Made by a program: the position numbers and the translations under genes. DNA of 64,000 bases, from assembly GCA_027483765.1 (NCBI GenBank), contig JAIXTW010000010.1, forward strand, positions 124,001-188,000. Direction: 5' to 3'. Origin of the DNA: Streptomycetaceae bacterium (GTDB lineage: Bacteria > Actinomycetota > Actinomycetes > Nanopelagicales > Nanopelagicaceae). This document shows, piece by piece, positions 44,923-53,987 of this stretch. The number at the start of each line of letters is the position of its first letter. The stretch's first letter is position 1. Below the pieces are notes generated by a model. That model worked only from the letters and a program-made list of their open reading frames with translations. It had not been told where the DNA came from and searched no databases.

Positions 44923-46536
44923 TTATCTGATGTTGTCTTCGAGCGCAATCACGTTCTGGTATGCAGACTTCACCTTAGTGATACCTACACGCTTTGTAAT
45001 TGCATTCCACTCTTTAGCAACTTCATCGAGCGCCTTCTGTGGTGTTGCTTGACCTGCAAGGGCCTTTGCAACGCCATTTTCCATCGCTGTCATGTAGTCA
45101 GAAACGCCTGGAACGCGGAGGTCGAACACACGGTTGGTGTTCTTCTCGTAGTTCTGCATTGTTGAAAGCCATGAATCTACCGCTGGCTTACCCCAGTTCA
45201 TTTCCTTTACCCAGAAGTCAGAAGTGAAGTCTCCTGTACGTGAAGGGTTTACGCCCATGTCACCGATGGTGAGATCGAGCTTGTGGTTAGCTTCATTTGC
45301 CCAGAAGCAGAGGTAATCAAATGCCATCGCCTTTGCAGGTGATGCAGCTGTTACAGCTGATGACCAACCCCATGCGATGTATGGCGCATAGTTGACTCCA
45401 CCCTTAGGTGTATCCCACTTCTTTGTAACGCGGTTCCAGACTTTCTCAGCACCTGGAAGTGGTGCAGCCTTTACCTTGTTCTTGATTGGGCTTGTTGGCT
45501 CATTTGACTTTGACCATGCATCATCCCATGTGTAAGAAAGAAGTGAATCTCCACGACCAAAGGATTCGATTTCCTTTGAAAGGTCGAAGTTCTTTCCGCC
45601 AACTGGCATGTACTTGGTTGCTTCAACGAAGTCAGTTAGACCAGCAACGAAGCCTGGGTTGTTGACCTGCGGAACCATGTTCTCATCGAACCAGAATCCA
45701 CCCTTAACGTTTGGATTCTTTGCATATGGTGCAACGCGGTCGATAAACGCACCGAACATCAGACCACCCTTTTGAGTGATTTCTGTTGTTCCAGAGAACT
45801 TAACTCCTGCTGGCTGACCTGCTGGCTTGTAGCCATTGAATACCTTGGCGTGCTGGTTGTATTCCTTCCATGTCTTTGGAACTGCAAGCTCTTTTCCAGT
45901 CTTTGACTTGTAGAAAGCCTTTGCAGCTGCATTCTCGTAGACATCTGTACGGTACTTGAGGAAGTGACGATCAGCGTCGATACCGAAGAGCTTGGTCTCG
46001 CCATCCCACTTGTAAAGTTCCTTGTACAAAGGTGTAAGGGTTGCAAGTGAACCATTGCCCTTTGTTACTGAATCTGGAACCTTGGCGTAGAAGGAATGGA
46101 AATCACCAATCTGGTATGAACCATTGAATACTACGTCGTACTGGTTTGTATCTGTCTGGAATGAACGAAGCTGCTTCGCATAAAGGTCACCGAATGATGC
46201 GTGCTCAACTTCAACCTTTCCACCTGTTAGCTCTTCGAACTGCTTAGCGTGAAGCGCTGTTGGCTTACCCATGTTAGGGATTGCGTGAGTTAGTACGCGA
46301 AGAGTCTTACCTGAGTAATCCTTCTTTGATGTGTTGTACCAAGAGCAAGCATCGTTACCATCTTTTGTAGTAGCAACGTTTGCGTACTCAGGACCGTAAG
46401 GCTTGTATGAAACTTCTTGGCCTGGTGTACGAGTAAGTGTGCCACCTGCAGATGCAGGTGTAATTACTACAACTGAAGCAGCCAGTGCGACTGGAAGCGC
46501 TACAGCGAGTAGTGTCTTAACTTTCTTTGTGAACAT
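44923..46536 (-). CDS. ABC transporter substrate-binding protein, sugar/polyol family
   Basis: 537 residues with a signal peptide (TLLAVALPVALAASVVVITPASA) and no lipobox. The body is a large family-1 type binding protein: TLRVLTHAIPNMGKPTALHAKQFEELTGGKVEVEH, then DRHFLKYRTDVYENA and a Trp-rich ligand region (YIAWGWSSAV, YLCFWANEA). AGGAAG precedes ATG. Large size and the two-ATPase partners recall glycerol or polyol transporters (GlpV), but the ligand is not proven. Probably the first gene of a five-gene transport operon. Confidence 0.88.
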   Translation of the reverse strand: MFTKKVKTLLAVALPVALAASVVVITPASAGGTLTRTPGQEVSYKPYGPEYANVATTKDGNDACSWYNTSKKDYSGKTLRVLTHAIPNMGKPTALHAKQFEELTGGKVEVEHASFGDLYAKQLRSFQTDTNQYDVVFNGSYQIGDFHSFYAKVPDSVTKGNGSLATLTPLYKELYKWDGETKLFGIDADRHFLKYRTDVYENAAAKAFYKSKTGKELAVPKTWKEYNQHAKVFNGYKPAGQPAGVKFSGTTEITQKGGLMFGAFIDRVAPYAKNPNVKGGFWFDENMVPQVNNPGFVAGLTDFVEATKYMPVGGKNFDLSKEIESFGRGDSLLSYTWDDAWSKSNEPTSPIKNKVKAAPLPGAEKVWNRVTKKWDTPKGGVNYAPYIAWGWSSAVTAASPAKAMAFDYLCFWANEANHKLDLTIGDMGVNPSRTGDFTSDFWVKEMNWGKPAVDSWLSTMQNYEKNTNRVFDLRVPGVSDYMTAMENGVAKALAGQATPQKALDEVAKEWNAITKRVGITKVKSAYQNVIALEDNIR

Positions 46537-46630
46537 AAACTTCCTTTCAGGAATATTTCTCGAGAGAGTTTAAAAAGTTTCATCTGAAAAAAATCAGATC
46601 AAACTTCGCTTCCAAGATTCACAAGCTTCT

Positions 46631-46650
46631 CCCCAAGAATTCTCTTGGGG
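46631..46650 (-). promoter_or_regulatory. Hairpin in the binding-protein mRNA leader
   Basis: CCCCAAGA and TCTTGGGG pair around ATTC, about 95 nt upstream of the start codon. The 282-bp gap between the oxidoreductase stop and this gene holds this hairpin and the tandem operator-like repeats; nothing else is recognised. Confidence 0.55.
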
Positions 46651-46766
46651 TTCCCTCGCAACTTTTGGCGCTGCCGAATCGTACGTAAAATGTGAGCCAA
46701 GGTAAAGGCCAAAGTGGTGGATTTAAATGCTGGGCTACTTCCGAGTAACGCGTGGGATATAACCTT

Positions 46767-46809
46767 TATAACAATCTGATAACACGATTGTTATAACAAT
46801 TTGATAACA
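46767..46809. promoter_or_regulatory. Tandem operator-like repeat upstream of the ABC transporter operon
   Basis: TATAACAATCTGATAACA at 46767-46784 and TATAACAATTTGATAACA at 46792-46809 differ at one base in 18, with a 25-bp period. A perfect palindrome ATTGTTATAACAAT (46787-46800) lies across the junction. The element is shared with the amidohydrolase promoter, which argues for one regulator for both operons. Confidence 0.72.
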
Positions 46810-46818
46810 GGCTGAGGG

Positions 46819-47793
46819 TTACGGAATAAGAATGAGTTTCCCACTGGTTGTGCCGCTGGCTAAATCATCATGTGCCGCTTTCGCATCACCTAATTCATAG
46901 CGCTTATCAATACGTACCGAAATCTTTCCACTGAGTAACAATTCAAAGATCGCATTGCAGCGCCCCTTAAATTCGTCGGCATCTGCAACGTAGTGGGCCA
47001 GCGTTGGACGGGTTAGAAAGAGCGAGCCAGAAGAATTTAATCTCATGATTTCAAAGGGTGGAACAGGTCCACTAGCGGCGCCAAAGAGCACCATCATTCC
47101 CCGGGGCCTGAGGCAGAGCAGTGATTGATCAAAAGTTTTTGCGCCCACTCCGTCGTAGACAACATCTACTCCGCGACCATTAGTAATCTTCTTTACTTCA
47201 TCAAGGAAATTCTCTTTGTCATAACGAATCACGTGCTGCACACCAAGTGCACGCACATTTGCCTCTTTGGCATCCGATGATGTCGTACCAATAACGACTC
47301 CACCTTTAAGAAGAATCAGTTGTGCGAGCAAACTTCCGGTACCACCAGCGGCGGCATGAACAAGTGCGATATCGCCCGGCTTGATTTCAAAGGTCGAGTT
47401 AACGAGGTAATGTCCGGTAATCCCCTGCAACATAAATGCAGCGACTTCTTCTAGCTCAAGGCCCTGCGGAACAATGACCGCTTTCGCTGCCTCCACAATT
47501 GCATATTCGGCGTAACTTCCTAGCGCCCATGTCCACGCAACGCGATCTCCAGCCTTAAACGCTGTGACATCGCTGCCTACCGCTTCCACTACTCCGGCAC
47601 CCTCCATACCTGGGGTATATGGAACAGTCATGCCGTAAACAGGATTTCCATTTCGTTGATAGATATCGACGAAGTTAACACCAGCTGCGGCAACCTTCAC
47701 CAGAATCTGGGAACCTGTAGGGGTAGGGGTAGGTGCATCAACTAATTGCAAGGTCTCGGAGCCACCGAACTGCGCGATTTCAATTTTTTTCAT
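46819..47793 (-). CDS. Zinc-free medium-chain quinone oxidoreductase
   Basis: 324 residues, NADPH:quinone reductase (QOR/CryZ) type. VAAAGVNFVDIYQRNGNPVYG and the Rossmann AAAGGTGSLLAQL motif are clear; no zinc-binding Cys. Likely one-electron or ene-type reduction of a quinone or enal. 83 bp downstream of the alcohol dehydrogenase gene. Confidence 0.87.
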   Translation of the reverse strand: MKKIEIAQFGGSETLQLVDAPTPTPTGSQILVKVAAAGVNFVDIYQRNGNPVYGMTVPYTPGMEGAGVVEAVGSDVTAFKAGDRVAWTWALGSYAEYAIVEAAKAVIVPQGLELEEVAAFMLQGITGHYLVNSTFEIKPGDIALVHAAAGGTGSLLAQLILLKGGVVIGTTSSDAKEANVRALGVQHVIRYDKENFLDEVKKITNGRGVDVVYDGVGAKTFDQSLLCLRPRGMMVLFGAASGPVPPFEIMRLNSSGSLFLTRPTLAHYVADADEFKGRCNAIFELLLSGKISVRIDKRYELGDAKAAHDDLASGTTSGKLILIP

Positions 47794-47876
47794 GGGCAGT
47801 TCATCTCCTTCGATGAGGTGGTTCCGAGACTTAACAAGGTACTTCTGAGAACTTTTTTTGATCCTTAACTTTGATA

Positions 47877-48929
47877 TTAAGGAATCAGAATTGCGCGACC
47901 CTTAACCTTGCCAGCGTTGAGGTCGTGAAGTGCTTGATCAGCATCCTTCAGCGCGTACTCGACGGTGGATAGGTGAACCAATCCACGCTCAGCAAGTGAC
48001 ATAAGCTCGTTGAGATCAGCCCATGTTCCCACCAAGTTACCGACGATGTTGCGCTCGGTTGTGATGAGGTCAAGTGCTGAAATCTGGATATCTTCGCCGT
48101 AACCAACGATGTAGTAGTTACCAAGTGCGCGAGTCATGGCTAGACCCTTCTTGATTGAACCCTTTTCACCTACGAAGTCGATTACTGCTTCTGCGCCGTG
48201 GCCCTTTGTCAGTTGCAAGATTGCTTCAACTTCATTGCCATCGGCCTTGACTATGTGATCAGCTCCGCTGTCTTTAGCCAACTTAAGCGCCATATCTGAC
48301 ATATCAACAACGATGATTTCAGCGGCGCACATTGCCTTGAGGCATTGGATTCCGATGTGCCCAAGTCCACCTGCACCAATTGCAACTACGAACTGACCTG
48401 GCAACAGTGTGCGAGATGCTTTCTTAGCTACGTGATAAGCAGTAAGGCCAGCATCTGCGTAAGCAGCAACTGACTTAGGAGCAAGGGATTTAGGAAGTGC
48501 GACGATGTTGCGAACACTTGTGACAAGAGCTTCGGCATATCCGCCGTTTTCGCTTACTCCTGGGAATGTTCCAGTTCCGTGCATATCTTCACCGCGGCGG
48601 TGTTCGATTTCAAAACCTGAAGATAGACGTGGGTGCAAAATTACCGGGTCACCTTTTTTAAGGCCAACAACTTCTGAACCAACTTCTTCAACCCAGCCAG
48701 CGTTTTCATGGCCCATGATGTATGGAAGAAGGGTCTTGCCATCTGGATCCATACGAGATCTCCACTGGCCTTCAATAACGTGTAGATCGGTGCGGCAAAC
48801 GCCCGCGCCACCAATCTTTACAAGCACATCGGTCGGCTTTGTAATCTTTGGATCTGGAACATCCTCATATGTGACCCAGTTACTTGCGGTAAGAGACTCG
48901 TCGTATTTATGAAGTACTGATGCTTTCAT
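47877..48929 (-). CDS. Medium-chain alcohol dehydrogenase lacking the structural zinc site
   Basis: 350 residues. Catalytic zinc ligands: Cys in GVCRTDLH and His in GHENAGW; NAD-binding AIGAGGLGHIGIQCLK. In the lobe where relatives have four Cys (C-x2-C-x2-C-x7-C), this protein reads LSSGFEIEHRRGEDMHG, so all four are gone. This type of ADH is known from alkane/propane operons, oxidising short alcohols; the actual alcohol here is unknown. 104 bp separate it from the next upstream operon, enough for its own promoter. Confidence 0.88.
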   Translation of the reverse strand: MKASVLHKYDESLTASNWVTYEDVPDPKITKPTDVLVKIGGAGVCRTDLHVIEGQWRSRMDPDGKTLLPYIMGHENAGWVEEVGSEVVGLKKGDPVILHPRLSSGFEIEHRRGEDMHGTGTFPGVSENGGYAEALVTSVRNIVALPKSLAPKSVAAYADAGLTAYHVAKKASRTLLPGQFVVAIGAGGLGHIGIQCLKAMCAAEIIVVDMSDMALKLAKDSGADHIVKADGNEVEAILQLTKGHGAEAVIDFVGEKGSIKKGLAMTRALGNYYIVGYGEDIQISALDLITTERNIVGNLVGTWADLNELMSLAERGLVHLSTVEYALKDADQALHDLNAGKVKGRAILIP

Positions 48930-49033
48930 TGTTCCTGATCCTTTTCCTAAGTGTCGGCCCGAAGGTGAGACGCAAATGTAAGGTCAGGGCCGCAAAATTT
49001 CAAGGCCGAAAGCCCCGACTTAGGGGTGAGGGT

Positions 49034-49909
49034 TTAAGCGGTTTCGCTCTTGACCACGAGCGCTACTCCTACGAGCAAGATTGCACCAGCTATTACCTGC
49101 ACCACACCGAGCTTCTGTCCGAATGCAAAGTAGCCGACAACCCCGGCTACTAGCGGGTTAACAAATGCGAAGGAGGTTAGTAGCGCTGGCGAGACAGTGC
49201 GAGAGATTGCAAGGTAGGCCCAATATGAAGCGGCCAACGCCACAATCAGAAAGAGCATCGTCGGATTTAGTACATCGACTGCACGGACTGCCGGTGCCTG
49301 AATGACAAAGTGGACCACGGTCATACCAAGTGCGCCGATAAATACCTGTAAGAAAATCGCAAAAATTAGCGGGTAGCCATTTTCATACTTAATCCAAATC
49401 TCGGTAGCAGCAAACCAGGCAAAGGTAGAAAGTAGAGCTGCAAATATTCCGGCAACCTGAACAGATCCTTGTGGTGCGCCTATTAAGAAAACTACCGCGA
49501 CCGAAGCGACCGCTACTCCACTGACTGCAAGCAGTGAAGGCTTCGTTCCCTTCATTGCCATATAGATAATCGACATTGCCGGAAGAGTTGCGTAAATCAG
49601 CGAAGCTATTGCGCCAGGAATCCGCGAACTAGACCATGCCAAAGAGATACTGCACAGCGGTGAATACATCAGTGATGAGATCACTATCGGGATGAGAGTT
49701 TTATCGAATTTAAATGTTCGCGGCGATTGTGGCGCGATAATCAGTACCGCAATCAGCAGAACAAGTACCGCACCCCAGGCCCGAATTAATACAACGTTAA
49801 CCGGGTCAATTGTCTCGGCTGCATACGAGAGAAATGGGTAGATACTGCCGCCCACAATCCACATGATTGCTACCCCAAGGATTGAGGTGCGATCTAGCGT
49901 GCGGGCCAC
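49034..49909 (-). CDS. EamA/DMT-family transporter at the end of the Fae operon
   Basis: 291 residues, ten helices, with the two EamA repeats. Starts 6 bp downstream of the hydroxyacid dehydrogenase gene, so it belongs to the operon. Probably exports a product or imports a minor substrate of the pathway; direction and ligand cannot be read. Confidence 0.82.
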   Translation of the reverse strand: MARTLDRTSILGVAIMWIVGGSIYPFLSYAAETIDPVNVVLIRAWGAVLVLLIAVLIIAPQSPRTFKFDKTLIPIVISSLMYSPLCSISLAWSSSRIPGAIASLIYATLPAMSIIYMAMKGTKPSLLAVSGVAVASVAVVFLIGAPQGSVQVAGIFAALLSTFAWFAATEIWIKYENGYPLIFAIFLQVFIGALGMTVVHFVIQAPAVRAVDVLNPTMLFLIVALAASYWAYLAISRTVSPALLTSFAFVNPLVAGVVGYFAFGQKLGVVQVIAGAILLVGVALVVKSETA

Positions 49910-49915
49910 TACTGC

Positions 49916-50806
49916 CTACTTAAAGCGAAGCGGTGTATTTGTATCGTCTTCGTACATTTTGGCTGGAATCATCTCGCCCGCCTTATCGCCATAGCGCGCA
50001 CGTGCGCGGCGATAAACATTTTCCACAGTTGCGCCAACTTCCATCGGCACACCTACTGATCGAGCGAGATCGCCTGCGAGTCTGAGATCTTTGCAGGCAA
50101 GTGCAACGGCAAATCCTTCATCGTAATCGCCATCTTTGAGCATCCCCAGAATGTCGCGCTCGAGCAAGATTGAATTACATGGCGAACCAACGAGAGATTG
50201 GCGAAGAACTTCTAGATCTACTCCAGCCTTTACTCCAAGTAAGAGCGCTTCGGTTGTCGCCACAAATGAGTTAAACCAGAGCATATTAAGGACTAGCTTG
50301 ACTGCATAACCGGTACCGCGTTCTCCGCAATTAAAGAATTTCGCTGGATCTCCCATAATGTCAAAGAGTGGTTTTGCATAGGCAAAATCCGCTGCAGATC
50401 CACCAGCAAAGATTGACATCGTGCCCTTGTCGGCACCGACAGACATTCCAGCGACAGGTGCATCAATAATTCGCACCGACTTATCGAGTGATTTCTCCAC
50501 TGTCTTGGCTGTCTCAGGCACCGAGGTAGACATATCAATCCACATTGAACCTGGCTTCATCGCCGCTGCAACACCACTTGTCACCATGCATCCTTCAATT
50601 GCCTGCGGAGTTGGCAACATAGTGATGAGTACATCAGCGCCAGTGACACAGTCAACGCCAGAAGTCGCTGCCTTTGCACCGGCCGCAATTGGCTTCTGCA
50701 TGCTCTCGGTATTTAAATCAAAGACCGTGATGTCGATTCCAGCAGCAGCCAAATTTCTCGACATGCTTCCGCCCATGCTGCCTGTTCCAATAAATGCGAC
50801 CTTCAC
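49916..50806 (-). CDS. NAD(P)-dependent 3-hydroxyisobutyrate-dehydrogenase-family enzyme
   Basis: 296 residues. N-terminal AFIGTGSMGGSMSRNLAAAG is the dinucleotide motif; catalytic Lys sits in KLVLNML. The family includes 3-hydroxyisobutyrate, tartronate-semialdehyde and sulfolactaldehyde reductases, all acting on a beta-hydroxyacid/semialdehyde pair. Its place beside an aldehyde dehydrogenase suggests the semialdehyde is shared by both. Confidence 0.87.
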   Translation of the reverse strand: MKVAFIGTGSMGGSMSRNLAAAGIDITVFDLNTESMQKPIAAGAKAATSGVDCVTGADVLITMLPTPQAIEGCMVTSGVAAAMKPGSMWIDMSTSVPETAKTVEKSLDKSVRIIDAPVAGMSVGADKGTMSIFAGGSAADFAYAKPLFDIMGDPAKFFNCGERGTGYAVKLVLNMLWFNSFVATTEALLLGVKAGVDLEVLRQSLVGSPCNSILLERDILGMLKDGDYDEGFAVALACKDLRLAGDLARSVGVPMEVGATVENVYRRARARYGDKAGEMIPAKMYEDDTNTPLRFK

Positions 50807-50842
50807 GTGTTCTCCTCTTTGTTGGATATTGGTAATTACTAA

Positions 50843-52333
50843 TTAAGAAAGATCTACCCAGGTAGTTTTTAGTGCGCTGTAGTTATTAAGTGCATGTAGT
50901 GATTTATCTCGGCCAGCACCAGAGCCATTAAATCCACCAAATGGGGTGATGACATCGGACATATCGAAGGTATTTACCCAGACCGTTCCGGCGCGAAGTT
51001 TGCGGGCAAAGTTATGTGCGCGCGAGATATCACTGGACCAGACAGCAGCGGCCAAGCCATATTCAGTGCCATTTGCCTTCGCTAGCGCATCGGCCTCATC
51101 TTTGGCATCAACGGTGACAACCACTGGCCCAAAAATCTCTTCTTGCGAAAGTACCGAATCATGCTTGACGCCATCAATCAATGTCGGCTTGATTAGGTTG
51201 TCATCGCCAGTTGGTTGTTCGCCACCGAAGACAAATGATTCACCATTTTTGCCGACCATATCTAAATAGTGATTGACCCGGTCGCGTTGTAGCGTGGAAA
51301 CGATTGGTCCCATGTAGACCGATGGATCAAGGCAATCTCCGATGGGGAATGTGTCAACGAACTTGGAAATCTTTTCAAAGAGTTGCTCTTTAATTTTCTG
51401 CCCCTGCACAATGATGCGAGAGCCAGCATTACATGTCTGCCCTGCGTTGTAGTAAATACCCCACCCAATAGTTGAGGCACATGCATCAAGATCTTTGACA
51501 TCATCAAGGACCACCTGCGGACTCTTGCCACCGAGTTCAAGTGCTACTTGTTTCATATTTGATTCCGCGGCGTACTGCAGCATCTTGCGACCAGTTGGAC
51601 CGCTTCCAGTAAATGCCAATTTCGCCACATCCATATGACGCGCCAACGCTTGTCCAGCTTCTGGCCCAAGACCAGTAACTACGTTAAAGACTCCGTTTGG
51701 CAAACCAGCTTCGGTTGCAAGGCGCGCAAGCAGAATTGCCGAAAGTGATGATTGCTCTGCTGGCTTAAGCACCACGCTATTTCCCATAGCTAACGCTGGG
51801 GCAACTTTCCAGGAAGCGATAATCATTGGGTAGTTCCACGGAACAACTGCGCCAATTACGCCAAGTGGTTCGCGGGTAATCATGGCAAGTGCGTTACGTG
51901 GGGCTGGTGCAATTTCATCGTAGGTTTTATCTATTGCTTCGCCGTACCACTGCACTGTACGCGCACAACCCATGACATCGACATTGAGTGAATCAGAGAT
52001 TGGCTTTCCAACATCAAGCGTTTCCAGCAGGGCTAACTCTTCTTGATGTTCGCGGATGAGATCGGCCCACTTGAGCAAAATCGCTTTCTTATCTCTTGGG
52101 TTCATCTCACGCCAGATGCCAGAATCAAATGCAGATTTTGCAGCTGCCACAGCACGATTTACATCTTCGGTATCACCGGCTGCAATTTTTGCAATCACGC
52201 GCTGATCGCGCGGAGAAATATCGTCAAAGGTTTTGCCAGATGCAGCATCGACATATGCGCCATTGATATACATACGCGCCTCTGGCTTTAACTCCAGCGC
52301 ACGCTTTACCCAAGCATCTTTATCGAGAGTCAT
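50843..52333 (-). CDS. Aldehyde dehydrogenase
   Basis: 496 residues, NAD(P)-dependent. PWNYPMIIASWKVAPAL, FTGSGPTGRKM, catalytic Glu in LELGGKSP and catalytic Cys in NAGQTCNAGSRI are all in place. Betaine-aldehyde/gamma-aminobutyraldehyde dehydrogenases look like this, but the broad family does not give a substrate. 9 bp separate it from the enolase-superfamily gene upstream. Confidence 0.9.
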   Translation of the reverse strand: MTLDKDAWVKRALELKPEARMYINGAYVDAASGKTFDDISPRDQRVIAKIAAGDTEDVNRAVAAAKSAFDSGIWREMNPRDKKAILLKWADLIREHQEELALLETLDVGKPISDSLNVDVMGCARTVQWYGEAIDKTYDEIAPAPRNALAMITREPLGVIGAVVPWNYPMIIASWKVAPALAMGNSVVLKPAEQSSLSAILLARLATEAGLPNGVFNVVTGLGPEAGQALARHMDVAKLAFTGSGPTGRKMLQYAAESNMKQVALELGGKSPQVVLDDVKDLDACASTIGWGIYYNAGQTCNAGSRIIVQGQKIKEQLFEKISKFVDTFPIGDCLDPSVYMGPIVSTLQRDRVNHYLDMVGKNGESFVFGGEQPTGDDNLIKPTLIDGVKHDSVLSQEEIFGPVVVTVDAKDEADALAKANGTEYGLAAAVWSSDISRAHNFARKLRAGTVWVNTFDMSDVITPFGGFNGSGAGRDKSLHALNNYSALKTTWVDLS

Positions 52334-52342
52334 TTTTTCTCC

Positions 52343-53446
52343 TTAGGCAACAGGTTGTTTGAAATAAGACCAGTTTGGTTCAATTCCAAGTCCAGGTCCG
52401 GCAGGAACATGGAGTAATCCATCACTTTCAACAGTAAGCGGCTTTGCCATTAAGAAATCTCGGCGTTCATTGGTCCAGGTAGGTGGGTCATATGGGAATT
52501 CAATAAATGGTGCGCCACCAATTCCTGCTGTGACCTGAAGGTTTGCCGCTAGCCCATAACCATTGGACCACGTGTGTGGAGTAAATACATGGCCGCGCGC
52601 ATTTGCTCGGCGGGCGATTTCGCGTGATTTCTCCATACCGGCAGCTAAAACAACATCTGCTTGAATTACATCGAGTGCATCGCTTTCAATGAGTGTGTTG
52701 ATTTCATGGATAGTGCGCACCATTTCACCGCCCGCAATACGCGTGCCGCGCCCACGTAATTTTTTCAAACCTTCGACATCTTCCATCGGTAGCGGTTCTT
52801 CAATCCAGTACACCCCGTAATCAACGGCGGCATCGACAAACTTCATCGCTGTTTCAACGCTAATTGATTTACGGGTATCTCCGGGCATCCGCCAGGCTTG
52901 ATTAAGATCAACCATAATTTCAAGATCTGAACCAACAGCCTCGCGAATTAATTTGAGAGTTTCAATACCAAGGTCAAGCTGTGTTTGTGGCACGCGAATC
53001 TTCATCGCTTTAAAACCTGCATTGCGAATTGCAACAGCGCTCTGTGCTCGTTCCGCAGCGCTCATGATTGCACCTGTTGAGGCATAGGCTGGAATTGAAT
53101 CTTCAGCGCCACCAAAAAGTGAAGCGACGGTCTCGTTCTTAGCCTTACCAATGGCATCCCAAATCGCTACTTCGATTGGCCAATAGCGCCCGGCATGGAA
53201 AGTAATAGTCTCTAGCGCGCGTACATGCTCTTGAATATCGAAGAGATCTTTGCCAATGAAATGCTTTTCATATCCGTCGAAGCCAGTCATATCATCGCCG
53301 GCGCCATAACCAATTACTCCCCCATCAGTTTCTAGGATGGTCAGAGTGGCAGCAAAAGTTCTACGCGGAGTTGGATCCCAATTCGGGCAGAACGGCGGAT
53401 CAAGCTCGAGTGTGGCTCGCTCGAAACGAATATTTGTGATCTTCAT
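52343..53446 (-). CDS. Mandelate-racemase-type enolase superfamily protein (sugar-acid dehydratase candidate)
   Basis: 367 residues. Metal ligands at MVDLNQAW (Asp), WIEEPL (Glu) and IAGGEMVRT (Glu), general base pair in TPHTWSNG (His) and IQADVVLAAG (Asp), and KAMKIRV on the first side. This His-Asp arrangement is that of the mandelate racemase subgroup, which includes acid-sugar dehydratases. The precise substrate is unknown. Its position in the operon implies a hydroxyacid intermediate. Confidence 0.85.
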   Translation of the reverse strand: MKITNIRFERATLELDPPFCPNWDPTPRRTFAATLTILETDGGVIGYGAGDDMTGFDGYEKHFIGKDLFDIQEHVRALETITFHAGRYWPIEVAIWDAIGKAKNETVASLFGGAEDSIPAYASTGAIMSAAERAQSAVAIRNAGFKAMKIRVPQTQLDLGIETLKLIREAVGSDLEIMVDLNQAWRMPGDTRKSISVETAMKFVDAAVDYGVYWIEEPLPMEDVEGLKKLRGRGTRIAGGEMVRTIHEINTLIESDALDVIQADVVLAAGMEKSREIARRANARGHVFTPHTWSNGYGLAANLQVTAGIGGAPFIEFPYDPPTWTNERRDFLMAKPLTVESDGLLHVPAGPGLGIEPNWSYFKQPVA

Positions 53447-53477
53447 GGCTGCGTAATAAATCTTTCGTTAGTGGCGA

Positions 53478-53981
53478 TTAATTTTGTCTAAAAAATGGAT
53501 TGGAAACGTTCTCTGTTGCCTTCATAACGTCGGCAGCAGTCGGTTTTCCATTCTTGCCGTTGGTGAGCGCATCAATCATGGCTTGACGCTGATTGCGAAA
53601 TACTTCCTCTTCATCATTCGCAGTTGGGTTAAGCCATACCGCCGCAACAATTATTAAGTGATCTGTCTGTGCTACATCAATGACACCGTTGCGAAGTGCA
53701 TCTCCGACTCCGGCAGCGACGCCAGCTTGTGCAGCGCCCCATGTAAGTAGACCGTGTTGATCACTTTCCACCGCTGCTTTATTTACGAAGAGCGTTGGTG
53801 GAGTCACTGCAATACCTGGTTGCGCAACAACCATAAATGGGACGTGCCCCGCACGCGGAGTGGCAAGGGCAGTTGCCCAAGCCACTCCCGCGGGTCCAGA
53901 TCGAGCTCCGAGAATTGTGTTCGTATGAGCCGCATTAGGGCCACTGCCCACAAAGCCTTCCCCGATCTGGATTTCAATCAT
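53478..53981 (-). CDS. fae: Formaldehyde-activating enzyme (Fae) homologue
   Basis: 167 residues, the length of Fae. In methylotrophs Fae joins formaldehyde to tetrahydromethanopterin. Alignable parts: IGEGFVGSGPNAAHTN near the N-terminus, with His19 matching the catalytic His of Methylobacterium Fae; TLFVNKAAV; and WGAAQAGVAAGVGDALRNGV. The His-x-Asp of Methylobacterium is His-x-Asn here. Fae is rarely met in actinobacteria, and no H4MPT enzyme is seen in this window, so it may act on another carbonyl or carrier. Sits between the binding-protein gene (6-bp gap) and the enolase gene, in the same operon. Confidence 0.85.
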   Translation of the reverse strand: MIEIQIGEGFVGSGPNAAHTNTILGARSGPAGVAWATALATPRAGHVPFMVVAQPGIAVTPPTLFVNKAAVESDQHGLLTWGAAQAGVAAGVGDALRNGVIDVAQTDHLIIVAAVWLNPTANDEEEVFRNQRQAMIDALTNGKNGKPTAADVMKATENVSNPFFRQN

Positions 53982-53987
53982 TGTTCT

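Noticed and set aside
48920-49153. 77-aa plus-strand ORF between the alcohol dehydrogenase and EamA genes
   Set aside because: Mostly antisense to the EamA gene, with no start signal; the remaining 104-bp gap is more likely a promoter region.
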